Shown: positions 8,282 through 18,470 of the stretch, one piece after another
Layout of the letters: each line of letters begins with the position of its first letter
Position numbering within the stretch: position 1 is the stretch's first letter
From: Candidatus Blautia merdavium
GTDB lineage: Bacteria > Bacillota > Clostridia > Lachnospirales > Lachnospiraceae
DNA: 60,773 nucleotides
Direction of reading: 5' to 3'
Assembly (NCBI GenBank): GCA_019119975.1
Contig: DWVZ01000009.1
Span: 1-60,773 of the forward strand
Program-made: the position numbers and the translations under genes
The notes under the pieces: model-generated
Databases searched by the model: none
The model's input: only the letters and a program-made list of their open reading frames with translations
What the model was told of the DNA's origin: nothing

Positions 8282-9529
8282 TCAGTTCTTTCTTGCCTTT
8301 CTTAAAGCCAGGATCCTTTCCATTTCATTGTAAACAATCATATAGCCTTCGTCAACACCCATACCTGGTTTTGCCAGGATCTGGTCCGGCTTGGTCGCCA
8401 TTGCGCAGTTGACGCATACCTGTGCGGAACGGTCCGTCTCATTGCAGGTGCCGCCCTGGTAAGCGCCGAAGCCTTTTTCCTTGCAGTAGAGCACTGCCTC
8501 AACGATGTTGTTGATGCCGCCTAAGTCCGGTGTCTTGATCTGTGCCATATGTCCGGCTTTGTTGTCCGCGAAATATTTCACGTCTTCCAGAGTATTGCAC
8601 CATTCATCTGCTACCAGCTCTACATCAATGCCTCTTCTGTCCACTTCTTCTCTCAGTCCCTTTAAGCAGAGCATCTGTTTTTCTCTCTCCTCTGCGTCCA
8701 TCGGACCTTCGATCCTTAAGTGGAAGGGCTTTGCAGCCTCCTCAAGCTCAGCCAGGTAATCTGCCATTGCCGGATAATTATCCACGCCGAAGATGGCACC
8801 GATAGTGCCGTATACGTCAATGTGGAATACCGGCATATAGTCTTCGTCATGGCGCAGCTTCAGCACACGGTCTCTTAACCAGCCTACATACTCTTTTAAG
8901 ATTTCTCCGTGCTCTCCCAGCTTGGTCTTTACATTGTTGATCAATGCGTGGGGCATTACGGCAGCGCCTTTTAAGATCATCTTGTCCGCATTGTCATAGC
9001 GGCTGTCTCCGGACTGGGTAAAGACAGGAATCGGTTCTTCCGAAACTGTGGTGCCGTACTCGTCTGCAACGACTTCGCACATCAGTCTCTTGCTGGATTT
9101 TGCCACTGCGTCCAGGATTGCCTGGCTGACGCCGTAGCGGATGGCAGTATGCAGCCTTTTGCCGTCCACCTGCAGATTCTCGATCATTTCGCACAGACCC
9201 TTGAAGCTGTCTGCTTCTTTTCCCACCAGCTCCGGTTTGATGTATTTCTCGATGATCGGAATAAAATCTTCAGCTAAAAACAGCGGATCTCTTCCGCCTG
9301 CTCCGGAATACTGGACAGCCGCGCAGTCGCCCCATGCGATCTGCCCGTCTTCCAGGATCAGCATAACGGAGATGGCTTCTCCTGCCTGTCTTACGGATTT
9401 AAAACCTGGTGTAACGGTTTCCCCAAAATAAGCTGCTCCGTCAGCTACAGCTCCTTTCTTGATCGCTCTTTGATCATCAAAGAAAAATCCTGTCCTAGCC
9501 TTAGAACAAACCACATCTACAATCTTCAT
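8282..9529 (-). CDS. mal: Methylaspartate ammonia-lyase
   Basis: 415 residues, very close to the Clostridium tetanomorphum enzyme throughout: MKIVDVVCSKARTGFFFDDQ, GDCAAVQYSGAGGRDPLF, PVFTQSGDSRYDN, FHIDVYGTIGAIFG and ELVADEWCNTLEDV. The catalytic lysine is in QIKTPDLGG and the histidine in FHIDVYGT. It belongs to the enolase superfamily, uses Mg2+, and converts (2S,3S)-3-methylaspartate to mesaconate + ammonia. It follows glutamate mutase in the operon and precedes the P-loop protein and hydratase, in pathway order. Confidence 0.97.
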   Translation of the reverse strand: MKIVDVVCSKARTGFFFDDQRAIKKGAVADGAAYFGETVTPGFKSVRQAGEAISVMLILEDGQIAWGDCAAVQYSGAGGRDPLFLAEDFIPIIEKYIKPELVGKEADSFKGLCEMIENLQVDGKRLHTAIRYGVSQAILDAVAKSSKRLMCEVVADEYGTTVSEEPIPVFTQSGDSRYDNADKMILKGAAVMPHALINNVKTKLGEHGEILKEYVGWLRDRVLKLRHDEDYMPVFHIDVYGTIGAIFGVDNYPAMADYLAELEEAAKPFHLRIEGPMDAEEREKQMLCLKGLREEVDRRGIDVELVADEWCNTLEDVKYFADNKAGHMAQIKTPDLGGINNIVEAVLYCKEKGFGAYQGGTCNETDRSAQVCVNCAMATKPDQILAKPGMGVDEGYMIVYNEMERILALRKARKN

Positions 9530-9661
9530 AACACTCTTCTCCTATTTCCATTTCCGGATCCTCCGGCAGCCCGGCAGGCTTTTGTCCCTGCTGGATGCCG
9601 GAGGGTCTGTGTATTTTATTTTCTTCCGTGCATAAATCCCGGCAGTCTCACCGCCTGTTTA

Positions 9662-11110
9662 TCACTTGGGTTTTCCTACCAGTCTTCCTTTGCTGATGGC
9701 ATAGACATCGTCGATGACCATCTGGAAGGAGGCTTTTCTCTTCTCCATCTTTGCTCTGTGCTCGATCTTGCCCAGGTTGTAATCAATGATTTCCCTCGGA
9801 AGCGGCACATGGGCTGGATTCAGATAACGGACAGCGCCTTCAAAGTCACGTGCTGGAAGCATCTTTCCGTAATTATAACGGCTGGGTGCAAACGGGATAT
9901 CGATAACGCCTGCTTTCACTGCCCGAATCACGCCGATCGCCAGGTCGCCTGTTCCCAGTTCAAAGGTCTTGTCCACAATGGCTCTGGTCTCACCGATAAT
10001 GATGGCTTTCTCCAGTTCCAGCGCGGAACTCTTTAATTCCTGGTCTGCCAGCAGGGAGATCGCCTGTTTGGTACAGCGCAGACCCTGGGCATTGGCTTCC
10101 ATGGTAGGAACACCGATGGCTTCATGAGGGGTCTTTACAATGACTTTGGTAGCCTTTGCCAGTGCTGCTACAGAGCTTCCCCAGGAAATAACGGCAAATG
10201 CTTTTGCTTCATCCTGCGGGAATCCGCCCATCCACTGGTGAAGGACTGTGGTTACTGTCACGTCATCGTATCCGTACATCCTCAGATACTCTTCTGTCAG
10301 CTCTTCTAAGACACGCAGAGCTGCTACGTCCTGTACCAGGTTTCCGCACTGTCCATAGCCTACGGTCACATTTTTCACACCCTGTTCTGCTGCCAGCAGC
10401 GCCTCGATGATGGCAACCGCGTTGGACATGGACGGAGGCACCAGAGTACCGGTCAGAGGTCCGTATGGCTCGCGGTTGATCGAAACCCCTGCCTCCTCAT
10501 AGATACCGGTCAGACGGTCTACATACTGCCAGTCATAGATGGTCCTTTCCAGAGGAACATCCTTGGCATAGGGAATGTTGTAGGAAATACCGCCTCCCTC
10601 ATAGCTGGTAAAGCCGCCTGCATAACAGATTTCTGTCAGCAGTCTGGCATCCGGTGTGCCGTGGCGCACCTGCACCGGCGTATCCAGATTTTCAATGATC
10701 TGACGGCAGCCATAAACGCCGTGGTTAACAGCCGGGAAACCATTCAGCATGGATTTCTGTGTATGGATGGATTCTTTGATTCCTACTTCTGCTTCTTCGT
10801 AGCGGTTCTGACGGGTATAGGAGTCAATGGTGGTAGGAAGCAGGTCCGCTTCACCTTTGTCCTGCAGATACTGAAGCAGCTTAATGTGTTCGTCAATTAA
10901 AGCTACACCGGCTCTGGGCTGGATCAGAGTTCTTCTCTCTTTCTTTGCTGCGGACAGCTTTCTGGAGAAACTCTTGCTCTCCGGCATATTTTTGTGGTAT
11001 GCAACAGCTTCGTCGAAATCAACGTCTTTTCCTGTTGACCACTGTCCCAGAATCTCTTTTCGGATACCATAAAACTCATCGTCCGATAATTTTTTATTCC
11101 TTATGTCCAT
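9662..11110 (-). CDS. glmE: Glutamate mutase (methylaspartate mutase) epsilon (E) subunit
   Basis: 482 residues from the ATG at 11110; the ORF track begins 9 bases earlier at a TTG. AAGGAG lies 10 bases before the ATG. Family stretches include [48 protein letters not shown] and [16 protein letters not shown]. This TIM-barrel subunit carries the active site; with GlmS and adenosylcobalamin it rearranges L-glutamate to (2S,3S)-3-methylaspartate by a radical mechanism. It overlaps the end of glmL by 17 bases. The order glmS-glmL-glmE is that of known clostridial operons. Confidence 0.96.
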   Translation of the reverse strand: MDIRNKKLSDDEFYGIRKEILGQWSTGKDVDFDEAVAYHKNMPESKSFSRKLSAAKKERRTLIQPRAGVALIDEHIKLLQYLQDKGEADLLPTTIDSYTRQNRYEEAEVGIKESIHTQKSMLNGFPAVNHGVYGCRQIIENLDTPVQVRHGTPDARLLTEICYAGGFTSYEGGGISYNIPYAKDVPLERTIYDWQYVDRLTGIYEEAGVSINREPYGPLTGTLVPPSMSNAVAIIEALLAAEQGVKNVTVGYGQCGNLVQDVAALRVLEELTEEYLRMYGYDDVTVTTVLHQWMGGFPQDEAKAFAVISWGSSVAALAKATKVIVKTPHEAIGVPTMEANAQGLRCTKQAISLLADQELKSSALELEKAIIIGETRAIVDKTFELGTGDLAIGVIRAVKAGVIDIPFAPSRYNYGKMLPARDFEGAVRYLNPAHVPLPREIIDYNLGKIEHRAKMEKRKASFQMVIDDVYAISKGRLVGKPK

Positions 11111-12482
11111 AATAAGCAATCTCCTTCTTCATAATTTCCAGCGCAGCCTGGGGATAATGCTGGGAAAGCAGTCCCATGGCTGCCAGAATATATTTTCTGT
11201 CTATCAGGATCCGTGCATTTTCCGGTCGCAGGGAACCTGGCGTGCTCTCATCAAAAAGCGCATGAGCGGCAATTTCCTCCGTATGTTTGGCATGGATCAG
11301 GGCGCCTCCGGTCACTACTACATTTTTCACCCGGCGCAGGTCCTTGCCGCTTTGCAGAAAGGTCAGCCCGCAGGGGGTATAGACCTGCTCCAGAGTTCCC
11401 GCATGACGTGCCACCGCAGTTTCCACAGCAGCGCAGGCAAGGGCAAAATCCAGCTTTTCCATTTCTTCACAGTCAGGTATGTAATCTGTATGCTCTGCCA
11501 GAAACTGCACCAGTTCCGGGATCTTCTGGCGGTTCAGCCCGGACAGCTTGGCAAGCTTCCGGTCTCCGGCTGCTTCCAGGATTCCTTCCACACTGTAGCG
11601 CATGCCGATATCGCCTTCCACACTTCTCTTGGCGTAGGGTTCCTGAATTCCCTTCATGACCGTCGCCATATTGGCAGGATTTCCTTCTGCAATGGAATAG
11701 ACGTCGGTGGTAGCGCCTCCCAGATCTACACCTACCAGTTCCCCAATACCCTGGCTGTCTTCCCAGCCGTCTGACAAAAGCTCCATGGCGGTCAGCATGG
11801 CGGACGGTGTAGGCATGATGATCCCTGACACCAGGTCAGAAGCCTCTGAAAGCCCTTTTCCCTGCACGATCCTCTTTAAAAAGATTTCCCGGATCTGTTT
11901 CTGGGTCGGCTCAATATTCAGCTCTCCCAGTCTGGGCATCACATTTTCGCAGATAAAAACACTCCGGTCCCCAAGGATCTCGGCACATTCATCTGCCGCG
12001 CAGCGGTTTCCTGCCAGGACAATGGGGCAGTCATAGCTTAATTCCGAAAGCATCCGGGCATTGTACAAAATGCATTCTGCATTGCCGCCGTCGGTTCCCC
12101 CTGTCAGAAGGATAATGTCCGGATGATACGCTTCGATCTCCTTCATATCCCCCTTGGTCAGGTTAAAGGAATAGGTTTTCCACACCTTTGCCCCCGCGCC
12201 CAGAGATGCCTCCCTGGAAGCCTGTGCTGTCAGCTCCGGCACCAGTCCTATGGAAATCATTTTCAGTCCCCCGGCAGCGCTGGAGCAGGCATAACGCTCC
12301 TCAAATTCCAGGCGTCCCGTGGTTTTCTCAAGAATCTTCAGCGCGTTGTGAAGCCCTTCGTTAATATCGGTCTCAACTGTGGTATAGGCTGCCGCTGTGC
12401 CCAGGATGCAGCAGTTTTCCACATCCACGGCAGTCACCTTTGTGTTGGTGCTTCCAAAATCCACTAATAAAACCGGTTTCAT
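11094..12482 (-). CDS. glmL: GlmL/MutL, glutamate mutase reactivating ATPase
   Basis: 462 residues of the ASKHA (actin/Hsp70-like) ATPase fold: the N-terminal phosphate loop [18 protein letters not shown], a second [13 protein letters not shown], and [11 protein letters not shown] near the C terminus. Proteins of this kind encoded between mutase subunits are thought to exchange damaged cobalamin for fresh cofactor, as diol dehydratase reactivases do. It starts 18 bases after glmS and overlaps glmE, so the three are probably translated together. Confidence 0.93.
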   Translation of the reverse strand: MKPVLLVDFGSTNTKVTAVDVENCCILGTAAAYTTVETDINEGLHNALKILEKTTGRLEFEERYACSSAAGGLKMISIGLVPELTAQASREASLGAGAKVWKTYSFNLTKGDMKEIEAYHPDIILLTGGTDGGNAECILYNARMLSELSYDCPIVLAGNRCAADECAEILGDRSVFICENVMPRLGELNIEPTQKQIREIFLKRIVQGKGLSEASDLVSGIIMPTPSAMLTAMELLSDGWEDSQGIGELVGVDLGGATTDVYSIAEGNPANMATVMKGIQEPYAKRSVEGDIGMRYSVEGILEAAGDRKLAKLSGLNRQKIPELVQFLAEHTDYIPDCEEMEKLDFALACAAVETAVARHAGTLEQVYTPCGLTFLQSGKDLRRVKNVVVTGGALIHAKHTEEIAAHALFDESTPGSLRPENARILIDRKYILAAMGLLSQHYPQAALEIMKKEIAYYGHKE

Positions 12483-12500
12483 ATTCTCACCGCCTCGCTG

Positions 12501-12929
12501 CTATTCCTTTTCAGGAGCCTGGATGCCAAAATCTTCGTACAGAGCTGCAATGGTGGTTTCCGGCGCTGTACCCGGTCCGAACACCCTGTTGAATCCCATG
12601 GCTTTAAAACGTCTCTCCACTTCATCGAACGGCTGCTTTCCTACAACGATGTTGCCGCCTACATATAAGAGGATGTCTTTTAATCCTGCCTCATTGCATT
12701 TATCCCTTAAGCCTCTGCAGTCCAGCTCTCCGTGACCGTAGAGTGAAGAAACTAAGATTGCGTCCGCGCCGGTCTCAATGGCTGCGGAAATATATTCTTC
12801 CTGTGAAACCATAACCCCCAGGTTCGTCACATCGAACCCGGCATCTTCAAAGGCATGCTGGAGAATGCTGATCCCCACCGCATGCACATCGGCGCCGATA
12901 ACACCGATGATCAACTTCTTCTTGTCCAC
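12501..12929 (-). CDS. glmS: Glutamate mutase sigma (S) subunit, cobalamin-binding
   Basis: 142 residues, nearly full match to the C. tetanomorphum S subunit. The base-off/His-on cobalamin motif D-x-H-x-x-G is present ([12 protein letters not shown]), with [10 protein letters not shown] and [10 protein letters not shown] further on. It binds adenosylcobalamin between itself and GlmE. No cobalamin riboswitch is seen close upstream; the gene is internal to the operon, 39 bases after citF. Confidence 0.96.
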   Translation of the reverse strand: MDKKKLIIGVIGADVHAVGISILQHAFEDAGFDVTNLGVMVSQEEYISAAIETGADAILVSSLYGHGELDCRGLRDKCNEAGLKDILLYVGGNIVVGKQPFDEVERRFKAMGFNRVFGPGTAPETTIAALYEDFGIQAPEKE

Positions 12930-12967
12930 TGTAAAACCTCTCCCTTCTTTGTCTGACCTGGTTCTGC

Positions 12968-14377
12968 TCAGACGGTCTTTACATTTTTTATTTCATCCAG
13001 AAGAGTTCCGTCTCTGTATAATACCTTTGCCACAACTTTGTCTCCCATTTCCACAGATCTGGGAACTCCGGAGATCTCTTCTGCGATCTGTTTTAATTCC
13101 TGGATTTCCAGTACCGGAAGCCCGGCTTTTACCAGTTTTTCCTTTAATTCTTTCTGACGGGGATTTACCGCGATGCCTCTCTGGGTCACTACCACGTCCA
13201 CCGTCTCTCCCGGTGTAGATTTGCAGAGCACCTGATCCACGATCAGGGGAAGCCTTGCCCGTATCAGCGGAGCCACGATGATCGCCAGTTTAGAACCAGC
13301 TGCCGTGTCGCTGTGCCCGCCGGAGCCGCCCATGATATAGCCGTTGGAATCCGTATGCACATTTACATTAAAATCTACATCTACCTGGGTCGCCCCCAGG
13401 ATCACCACATCCAGACTGTCTACCGCGGCGCTTTTTGCCGCCGGAGAAGCATAGCGCATGGCAGATATTTCCTGATGCTTGGGATTTTCCCGGATAGACT
13501 CAATGGCTTTTAAATCAAAGCACTGCACATCCAGAATGGTCTCAAAGAAACCTTTGTCTGCCATATCCACCATATATCCGGTGATGCCTCCCATACAGAA
13601 GCTGCCTTTGATGCCGTCTTTCTTCATCATCTCTTCCACATATTTGGCAACTGCCAGGGACGCGCCCCCGGCGCCGGTCTGGAAGGAAAATCCCTCCTTT
13701 AAATATCCGGAATGCTTCACTACCTGGGCTGCTAAGGATGCGATTCGCAGTCCCACCGGATCTCTGGTGATCTTGGTAGTTCCAGATACGATCTTTGCCG
13801 GATCGCCGATCTGGGGAACCTGCACCACATAATCCACATATCCTTCATCAATGGAAGTATCCTTTAAAGGATACGGCACCAGGTTATCTGTGATCACCAC
13901 AGTCTTGGCGGCATGCATGGCATCCGAAAAGGCATATCCTAAAGAACCGCAGGCAGAGGGTCCGTACTTGCCGCTGCAGTTTCCCATCGGATCTGCGCAG
14001 GGCGCTGCCAGGAAAGCAATATCAATCTTGGAGGAACCGTTTTCCATATCTCCTGCCCGTCCTCCGTGGGTCCGAAAGATCACCGGTTTTTCCAGGATGC
14101 CCTCGGAAATGGCTTTTCCCACTCTGCCTCCCATATAGTTGCACTCAATCCCTGTGACCACTTTGTTCCTGATATGCTCAATCAGCGGCTCATGGATATC
14201 GAATATGGAGCTGGCATTGACGGTCAGATCTTTGATCCCCATGGCTGCCGCCTCTGCCAGGACCATGTTCAGCACATAATCTCCGTTTCTCATATGATGG
14301 TGGAACGAGATGGTCATGCCGTCCTTTAATCCTGTTCTCTCAATGGCTTCTCTGACAGAAGCAACTAATTTACTCAT
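12968..14377 (-). CDS. citF: Citrate lyase family alpha subunit (acyl-CoA transferase type), probable citramalate lyase alpha
   Basis: 469 residues, slightly shorter than typical CitF (about 510). Marks include [39 protein letters not shown]-like [14 protein letters not shown] and [13 protein letters not shown]. The subunit transfers the acyl-carrier thioester between acetate and the 2-hydroxy acid. ATG at 14377 is preceded by GGAGGT and overlaps the citE stop as ATGA; the ORF track adds a GTG two codons earlier. In this operon the substrate is expected to be citramalate (from mesaconate), cleaved to acetate + pyruvate, rather than citrate. Confidence 0.93.
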   Translation of the reverse strand: MSKLVASVREAIERTGLKDGMTISFHHHMRNGDYVLNMVLAEAAAMGIKDLTVNASSIFDIHEPLIEHIRNKVVTGIECNYMGGRVGKAISEGILEKPVIFRTHGGRAGDMENGSSKIDIAFLAAPCADPMGNCSGKYGPSACGSLGYAFSDAMHAAKTVVITDNLVPYPLKDTSIDEGYVDYVVQVPQIGDPAKIVSGTTKITRDPVGLRIASLAAQVVKHSGYLKEGFSFQTGAGGASLAVAKYVEEMMKKDGIKGSFCMGGITGYMVDMADKGFFETILDVQCFDLKAIESIRENPKHQEISAMRYASPAAKSAAVDSLDVVILGATQVDVDFNVNVHTDSNGYIMGGSGGHSDTAAGSKLAIIVAPLIRARLPLIVDQVLCKSTPGETVDVVVTQRGIAVNPRQKELKEKLVKAGLPVLEIQELKQIAEEISGVPRSVEMGDKVVAKVLYRDGTLLDEIKNVKTV

Positions 14378-15249
14378 CTGCACCCACCTCCGTAAATCGC
14401 TTTCTCCATTTCCAGGACCTGCTGGGCGCGTTTTACGATGGGAGCATCGATCATCTTTCCTCTGAGAGAAATGACGCCCTTGCCCTGGCGTTTTCCTTCT
14501 TCAATGGCGTCCATTACATCATGGGCGTATTCAATCTCACTTTCCGTAGGGGAGAACACGGCGTTGACCGTATCCACATGTCTGGGAGAAATGACCGCTT
14601 TTCCTGCAAAGCCCAGGCTTTTGGCAAATTCAGTATCCTTCTCCAGTCCCTCCATATCTTCCACATCGGTAAAGGGCGTGTCATAAGCTTCGATGCCGCA
14701 GGCTCTCGCCGCGCAGACCAGTCGGGTCCTTGCATAGAAGATTTCCTGTCCTTCTTTGGTCCGTTTGCAGTGCAGGTCCGCTGTAAAATCTTCCCCGCCC
14801 AGAAACAGCCCGATCACTCGTTTATCCGCGGAGGCGATATCAAATGCCATCTCCACCCCAAGGGCAGTTTCGATCAGCGGAAGGATCTTGACCGTGCCTT
14901 CCTCCATGCCGCAGGATCTCTCCACCTCTGCCATATAGGCGGATACCTGACGGATCATCTCTCCTCCGCTGACTTTGGTGGGCATGATCACATCCGGCTT
15001 CAGCGGAATGACTGCCTTTAAATCCTCTTTCCAGAATGCCGTATCAGTGGGATTGATCCGGACAACGATCTCACAGTTGGGAAAGGTCTGGTATTTCAGA
15101 GTATTGCGCACCAGGATCCGTGCCGCGTCTTTCTCATCGGGAGAGACTGCGTCTTCCAGGTCAAAGATCACCGTATCCGCGCCCAGCGTATCTCCGTTGA
15201 TCAGCATATTCGGAGTGTTTCCCGGCAAAAACAACATGGTACGTCTCAT
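14374..15249 (-). CDS. citE: Citrate lyase family beta subunit (CitE), probable citramalyl-ACP lyase
   Basis: 291 residues of the HpcH/HpaI/CitE aldolase fold: RRTMLFLPGNTPNML, DTVIFDLEDAVSPDEKDAAR, ILPLIETALGVEMAFDIA and GKAVISPRHVDTVN. It cleaves the ACP-bound acyl chain, releasing pyruvate if the substrate is citramalyl-ACP. Its ATG overlaps the citD stop (ATGA) and its stop overlaps citF, giving a tightly coupled citD-citE-citF set. Confidence 0.94.
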   Translation of the reverse strand: MRRTMLFLPGNTPNMLINGDTLGADTVIFDLEDAVSPDEKDAARILVRNTLKYQTFPNCEIVVRINPTDTAFWKEDLKAVIPLKPDVIMPTKVSGGEMIRQVSAYMAEVERSCGMEEGTVKILPLIETALGVEMAFDIASADKRVIGLFLGGEDFTADLHCKRTKEGQEIFYARTRLVCAARACGIEAYDTPFTDVEDMEGLEKDTEFAKSLGFAGKAVISPRHVDTVNAVFSPTESEIEYAHDVMDAIEEGKRQGKGVISLRGKMIDAPIVKRAQQVLEMEKAIYGGGCR

Positions 15250-15518
15250 GACTCTTCCACTCCCCCTCTTTTCAGTGCCGTTTCCATACGCGCACAGATC
15301 ACGCAGTCCAGGGCACCTTTGTCTTTGATAAATATTTTCCCTGTCGTCACATGAAATTCGTCCAGGGTCTTCATGACAGCAGCGCGGATGGCATTCATAT
15401 ACTGGTTTGCCACTACAGAATCAATCTCCAGGTGAAGTTCTTTCTCATCCGGTTCCACCTGGATGAACAGGTCGCTGGATTCCAGTGTTCCAGCCACCGC
15501 GTTTCTTATGATCTTCAT
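15246..15518 (-). CDS. citD: Citrate lyase acyl carrier protein (gamma subunit)
   Basis: 90 residues, normal CitD length: MKIIRNAVAGTLESSDLFIQ and a C-terminal DKGALDCVICARMETALKR. The AGTLESSD segment holds the serine that normally carries the triphosphoribosyl-dephospho-CoA prosthetic group, which would be added by the CitXG fusion encoded at 35 kb. It overlaps citE by 4 bases. Confidence 0.94.
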   Translation of the reverse strand: MKIIRNAVAGTLESSDLFIQVEPDEKELHLEIDSVVANQYMNAIRAAVMKTLDEFHVTTGKIFIKDKGALDCVICARMETALKRGGVEES

Positions 15519-15582
15519 GTTCCTTCTCCTTTATCTGCATCAGCAGCCGCGTTTTCACACGGTCTGCCCTCCTGCCCTGTAT

Positions 15583-16215
15583 TTATTCGGTAACGCTCTT
15601 TGACACATTTGCCTGCGCCAGGATCTTCTGTTCGTAGGCAATGGCTTTCTTCTCCAGAACCGCAGCTTCTTCTGCGATCTCTTTTACAAATCCTTCATCC
15701 TTGATGGATTCCAGATTGATCTTTACATTAAAGAGTGCTCCAAGGACTGCGGTACGTGCCATCATAGTAGCTACCAGAGCGTCTGTCACAGCTGTCTTGT
15801 TTCCTTTTGTGACCATAGCCTCTGCATAGGGAAGCACTTCATAAGCTGCCTTTGCCACAGAAAGGGGAACTGCCACGGCTGCCTTTAAGCCATTCTGCAT
15901 CGCCTCTGTGCGGGCTGCCTTTTCTTCCTCTGTGTCCTTGGGCAGTGTCAGCGCCTGCATATACAGGTCAAAGGATTCGCTGTCCCGTTTGATATCATCC
16001 AGAAGCTGACGGCAGATCTTGTCCATAGGCTCCACTGCCGCTTTCATCTCTTCTTCCACTTCCGCATATTTCTTTTTGCCGATGGTAAGTCCTGCTACCA
16101 TCTCTGTAAGAGCAGCCGCCAGAGCGCCAGCGAGGGCGGAAATACTTCCGCCCCCTGGTACTGGTTCATTAGAGGCTGTCTGCATGGCGAATTGTTCGAT
16201 TGTCATATTTTTCAT
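15583..16215 (-). CDS. fchA: Formiminotetrahydrofolate cyclodeaminase
   Basis: 210 residues from the ATG at 16215; the ORF track runs further upstream. GAGGT lies about 8 bases before this ATG and MKNMTIEQFAMQTAS is the usual N terminus. The motif EPVPGGGSISALAGALAAAL is diagnostic. It converts 5-formimino-THF to 5,10-methenyl-THF + ammonia, completing the one-carbon branch of histidine/urocanate breakdown. It follows ftcD by 28 bases; many other organisms fuse the two functions. Confidence 0.95.
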   Translation of the reverse strand: MKNMTIEQFAMQTASNEPVPGGGSISALAGALAAALTEMVAGLTIGKKKYAEVEEEMKAAVEPMDKICRQLLDDIKRDSESFDLYMQALTLPKDTEEEKAARTEAMQNGLKAAVAVPLSVAKAAYEVLPYAEAMVTKGNKTAVTDALVATMMARTAVLGALFNVKINLESIKDEGFVKEIAEEAAVLEKKAIAYEQKILAQANVSKSVTE

Positions 16216-16243
16216 TGCCGTTACCTCTTTGAAATTATTATTT

Positions 16244-17134
16244 TTACAGTCTGGTCTCCAGAACCTGTTTGGAATCAAATCCTTCAAATCCCAGATAATA
16301 TTCTGCGCAGTCAACGATCGCCTGCAGCGGGATCAGACCTACGACTTCACTTCCAAGGACATTGACACCCCAGCGTCTTGCTTCCATGCGGACGGTTTCA
16401 AATACAGTGTATACGGATGTCTTGGTGTAGTCGGTCAGGTTCATGGATACCTGAGCGATGTTTCTGTCCTCCAGCATAACGCCCATAGCTTTGCAGTAAC
16501 GGAAGCCGCCTTTGATGTGACGGATCCGGTCAGCGATCTTCTGCGCGATCTCTACATTGGAAGTATCCAGGTTGATGTTGTATGCGATCAGAGGCATTCT
16601 GGCTCCGATGGCTGTCACACCGCCTGTAGGATGGATAGTGTCAGGACCAAAGTCCGGTTTCCACATTGGGTCTTTCATCTTTTCTGCCATTCCTTCAAAC
16701 TGTCCCTGGCGAACCTTTGCAAGGTTTTCTCTGTGAGGAGCAGTTGCGGATTTCTCATATAAGAAGAAAGGCTGTCCGAATTTTTCAGAAGCTTCTTTCG
16801 CAACTTCTTTTGCCAGAGCGTCTGCCTCTTCTACTGTGGCGTTGCGGATCGGAATGAAAGGAACTACGTCCACACAGCCCATGCGGGGATGCTGTCCCTG
16901 ATGTTTTGTCATATCGATCAGCTCGACTGCTTTTCCGATGGCTGCAACCATAGCGCCTTTTAATGGTTCCGGCTCACCGATCACAGTAACAACGCTTCTG
17001 TTGTGGTCTTCGTCAGAGGTGTAGTCCAGCAGCTTCACACCTTCGATGCCCCGGAAACAATCAACGATTTTCTCTACTTTTTCTTTGTCTCTGCCTTCGC
17101 TGAAATTAGGCACGCACTCAATAATTTTTTCCAT
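16244..17134 (-). CDS. ftcD: Glutamate formimidoyltransferase
   Basis: 296 residues from the ATG at 17134 (AAGGAG 10 bases upstream; the ORF track ATG at 17143 is only one base from the same site). Typical stretches are ECVPNFSEGRDKEKVEKIVD, RSVVTVIGEP, HQGQHPRMGCVDVVPFIP and VNLTDYTKT-like MNLTDYTKTSVYTVFE. It moves the formimino group from N-formimino-L-glutamate to THF and releases glutamate, the substrate of the mutase encoded downstream. Confidence 0.95.
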   Translation of the reverse strand: MEKIIECVPNFSEGRDKEKVEKIVDCFRGIEGVKLLDYTSDEDHNRSVVTVIGEPEPLKGAMVAAIGKAVELIDMTKHQGQHPRMGCVDVVPFIPIRNATVEEADALAKEVAKEASEKFGQPFFLYEKSATAPHRENLAKVRQGQFEGMAEKMKDPMWKPDFGPDTIHPTGGVTAIGARMPLIAYNINLDTSNVEIAQKIADRIRHIKGGFRYCKAMGVMLEDRNIAQVSMNLTDYTKTSVYTVFETVRMEARRWGVNVLGSEVVGLIPLQAIVDCAEYYLGFEGFDSKQVLETRL

Positions 17135-17188
17135 GGCTATCATTCTCCTTTATCTTGTATGTATAAAAATTGATTTCCGCGTTTTTGA

Positions 17189-18445
17189 CTATACCCATTC
17201 TTTGTGGTATACGGTTTCCCCATTCTTGATCACGGTCTCCACCAGGTTGATGCCTGTGTGGTAAGGCAGGTAATGAATGGAGGGGAATTTCAGGAACACA
17301 ATGTCCGCCTGTTTTCCCGGCTCCAGGCTTCCCACCCTGTCCGCTCTGTCCACTGCCGCCGCTCCGTTGATGGTGAGAGCTGTGATCACTTCCTCGATGG
17401 ACATATTCATATAAATGCATCCCAGAGCTACCAGAAGGGGGATGGAATTGGTAAAGCAGCTTCCCGGATTTAAGTCGGAAGCCAGCGCTACGGCACATCC
17501 CTCATCGATCATTTTCCGTCCCGGCGCGTATTCCTCTTTTAAGCAGAAGGCAGTTGCCGGAAGAAGGGTGCTGATGACGCCCGCTTCTTTCATCTGGCGG
17601 ATGCCCTCATCAGATGCCTTTAACAGATGGTCCGCAGATACTGCGCCCACCCGGGCAGAAAGCTCCGCGCCGCCCAGCTGATAGATTTCATCTGCATGGA
17701 TCTTCAGTTTGAATCCCATCTTCTTTGCCTCGGTCAGGTAGTATTCGGAATCCTCCACACTGAATACATTTTTCTCTGTGAAGATGTCCGCGAACTCAGC
17801 GAGATCTTCTTCCCTTACCTTGGGCATAACCTCTGTCAGCTGCTTTTCGATAAACTCCCGTTCTTTTCCCTTCCACTGGGGAAGTACGCTGTGGGGTCCC
17901 AGGAAGGTCCGGACTACATCTACCGGATGGATCTCATCTAACTTTTTCATGGCGCGAAGCTGCTTCAGCTCCGTCTCACAGTCCATGCCGTATCCGCTTT
18001 TTCCTTCCACTGTGGTAACGCCGAACTCCAGCATACGGTTCAGACGCTCCCGTCCTGCCTCAACCAGCTCCTCCTCTGTGGCGCTGCGGGTGGGATTGAC
18101 GGTGGCATTGATGCCGCCGCCTCTCTCCATGATGGACATATAGCTGTCCCCGTTTAATCTCCAGGAAAATTCGTCTGCCCGGTAGCCGCCGAATACAAAA
18201 TGGGTATGGGAATCCACAAATCCCGGGAGTACGGTCTTTCCGGAAGCATCCAGAACTTCGTATTCCTCTGCATTGACCTGTTTGTCCAATTCCTCTGTCG
18301 TTCCCACTGCCACGATCTTGTCGTCGTGGATGATCACTGCACCGTCTTTGATCAGCCCGATGTCTGCCATCTCTTTTCCGTGCTTCGGCGCTTTTCCTTT
18401 ACAGGTAACTAATTCGGACGCATGACGTATATATCTTTTTTTCAT
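17189..18445 (-). CDS. hutI: Imidazolonepropionase
   Basis: 418 residues, amidohydrolase superfamily. Metal-binding DSHTHFVFGG, the substrate loop GDSYMSIMERGGGINATV, KSGYGMDCETELK, KIHADEIYQLGGAELS and ALASDLNPGSC all match HutI. It opens the imidazolone ring to give N-formimino-L-glutamate. A GGGAG site precedes the ATG and the gene begins 25 bases after hutU. Confidence 0.96.
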   Translation of the reverse strand: MKKRYIRHASELVTCKGKAPKHGKEMADIGLIKDGAVIIHDDKIVAVGTTEELDKQVNAEEYEVLDASGKTVLPGFVDSHTHFVFGGYRADEFSWRLNGDSYMSIMERGGGINATVNPTRSATEEELVEAGRERLNRMLEFGVTTVEGKSGYGMDCETELKQLRAMKKLDEIHPVDVVRTFLGPHSVLPQWKGKEREFIEKQLTEVMPKVREEDLAEFADIFTEKNVFSVEDSEYYLTEAKKMGFKLKIHADEIYQLGGAELSARVGAVSADHLLKASDEGIRQMKEAGVISTLLPATAFCLKEEYAPGRKMIDEGCAVALASDLNPGSCFTNSIPLLVALGCIYMNMSIEEVITALTINGAAAVDRADRVGSLEPGKQADIVFLKFPSIHYLPYHTGINLVETVIKNGETVYHKEWV

Positions 18446-18470
18446 ATTCTGCTCCCTGAAAATAAAGTTC

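Noticed and set aside
12930-12967. Cobalamin riboswitch before glmS
   Set aside because: The gap is only 38 bases and internal to the operon; too short for a B12 riboswitch. None was recognised upstream of hutU either.
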